NCBI GenBank assembly: GCA_026770585.1
Contig: MU646487.1
Span: 96,478-109,229, forward strand
From: Baffinella frigidus
Taxonomy: Eukaryota; Cryptophyceae; Cryptomonadales; Baffinellaceae
Reading direction: 5' to 3'
DNA length: 12,752 bases
Each line of letters opens with the position of its first letter. The first letter of the stretch is position 1. Below are positions 11,926 to 12,752 of this stretch, piece by piece. Made by a program: the position numbers and the translations under genes. A model generated the notes under the pieces. The model had not been told where the DNA came from and searched no databases. It saw only the letters and a program-made list of their open reading frames with translations.

Positions 11926-12087
11926 TCACACAGCGGCCTTCGAGGGGATATTGAATAACCCCTGGTCCATACGACCATAGGACCCTACGGTAGGCAACCC
12001 GTAGGGACATAGGGGGTTTCCTACGGATAAGGTAACGAGAACTCGGCCCGAAATGGGCCGAAAGTCCCTTTGTAGCCCGCTGTGTGG
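11926..12087 (+). mobile_element. Family B element, about 162 bp
   Basis: The ends TCACACAGCGGCCTTCGAGG and GTAGCCCGCTGTGTGG are inverted repeats. GATATTGAATAACCC, CCTACGGTAGGCAAC and CCTACGGATAAGGTAACG match the copy at 2581-2742 in the same orientation. It also contains the palindrome TCGGCCCGAAATGGGCCGA. Confidence 0.75.
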
Positions 12088-12130
12088 TTTAGCACGACCA
12101 GATGGCCCCCCTAGTGCCGGCCCCCTCCTG

Positions 12131-12230
12131 TTTAGGGTTTCGGGTTTAGGGTTTAGCGCTTAGGTTTCGGGGTTAATGCGTAAGGTTCAGCGTAGGAGTT
12201 AGTGCGTAGCGTTCGGGGTTAGCGTGCACG
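12131..12230 (+). repeat. Degenerate telomere-like tract
   Basis: TTTAGGG, TTTCGGG, then decayed units such as TTAGCGC, TTAGTGCG and TTCGGGG. It grades from near-canonical on the left to barely recognisable on the right. Confidence 0.65.
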
Positions 12231-12343
12231 CCCGCATGCCCTCCTTGGTGCCGCCGCCCCCCCCCGCGCGTTGCTGCGTTTTAGTGCATCTGGGAACCAT
12301 AACTTAAGCACCTGAGATCTGGTGCGTGCCCCCGCAATCTCAT

Positions 12344-12489
12344 CCGGAAACATATTTAATTTAAAAGAAAATGGCCTATCAAACCGGATTCTGGCCCTTT
12401 TTGGATTTACTTAGGGCCCTAATGAACCTTCGTCCAACTCCTATGAACAAATAGGGATCCGTTTTCTTTTAAATTAAACATGTCCCCGG
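12344..12489. mobile_element. Family G-related element with 31-bp arms
   Basis: The left arm 12344-12374 and right arm 12459-12489 match with 4 mismatches in 31; both contain TTTAATTTAAAAGAAAA or its complement and end in CCGG. The interior and right part align with 9689-9804, where the left arm is missing, so this is the more complete copy. Confidence 0.7.
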
Positions 12490-12554
12490 ATTGAATCACA
12501 CGCGGAATACTGCCCGGCTCTCCCGCGGAGAGCGCCACGGAGGGTTCGGCAATG

Positions 12555-12752
12555 TAGAGTGTAGGAGTGTATGGTGTATGGTGTATGGTGTAGGGTGTAT
12601 GGTGTAGGGTGTATGGTGAATGGTGTATGGTGTATGGTGTAGGGTGTATGGTGTAGGGTGTATGGTGAATGGTGTATGGTGTATGGTGTAGGGTGTACGG
12701 TGCATGGTGTATGGTGTATGGTGTATGGTGTATGGTGTATGGTGTATGGTGT
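12555..12752 (+). repeat. TGTATGG heptamer array with 49-bp higher-order unit
   Basis: Heptamers TGTATGG, TGTAGGG and TGAATGG run off the right edge. The order of variants repeats with a 49-bp period (the TGAATGG unit recurs 49 bp later near 12618 and 12667), meaning blocks of seven heptamers duplicate as a unit. It is a telomere-motif-derived satellite and not a functional telomere sequence as far as the motif shows. Confidence 0.85.

Noticed and set aside
12496-12705. Frame rich in His-Thr-Pro-Tyr-Thr
   Set aside because: Translation of the TGTATGG heptamer array.

Overview
The window is nuclear DNA from a eukaryote, most likely a flagellated alga with a secondary red plastid. I lean to a cryptophyte and cannot exclude a haptophyte, dinoflagellate or stramenopile. 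The evidence is GT-AG introns in phase 0, a bipartite plastid pre-sequence with an AFAP motif on one protein, many TTTAGGG-type telomere-like tracts, and a likely flagellar gene. No prokaryotic gene organisation, rRNA, tRNA or CRISPR array was seen.

Two interrupted genes face each other. Gene 1 (+ strand, about 1990-5774) encodes a plastid-targeted ankyrin-repeat protein of about 196-204 residues in four exons. Its three introns hold short inverted-repeat elements, minisatellites and extra degenerate copies of exons 2, 3 and 4. Gene 2 (- strand, from about 11826 or beyond the right edge down to 9147) is the 3' end of a coiled-coil gene that resembles the C terminus of SPEF1/CLAMP, a microtubule-binding flagellar protein. 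Its penultimate exon is present in about five full or partial copies, several preceded by a (CT)n tract, and its last exon in two.

Layout from the left: 1-161 telomere-like array; 270-700 inverted-repeat elements; 698-1270 nothing recognised; 1287-1359 a 31-bp perfect hairpin; 1376-1989 upstream of gene 1; 1990-5774 gene 1; 5788-6760 two minisatellites just after its stop; 6860-8840 a cluster of small terminal-inverted-repeat elements, partly nested or abutting; 8842-9000 minisatellite; 9002-11826 gene 2 with GA-rich and GAGAGGGTGA-type purine arrays; 11926-12489 two more inverted-repeat elements around a degenerate telomere-like tract; 12555-12752 a TGTATGG heptamer array running off the edge.

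The main observation is that both genes show the same pattern: exon-plus-flank units duplicated in tandem, with donor or acceptor signals kept on many copies and some splice signals lying in, or next to, mobile elements or telomere-like repeats. This could be raw material for alternative exons or simple decay; transcript data would decide. At least five families of short non-autonomous element occur in several copies, and one family is nested in another at a TA dinucleotide. All family names and alignments here come from reading the sequence by eye; no database search was run.
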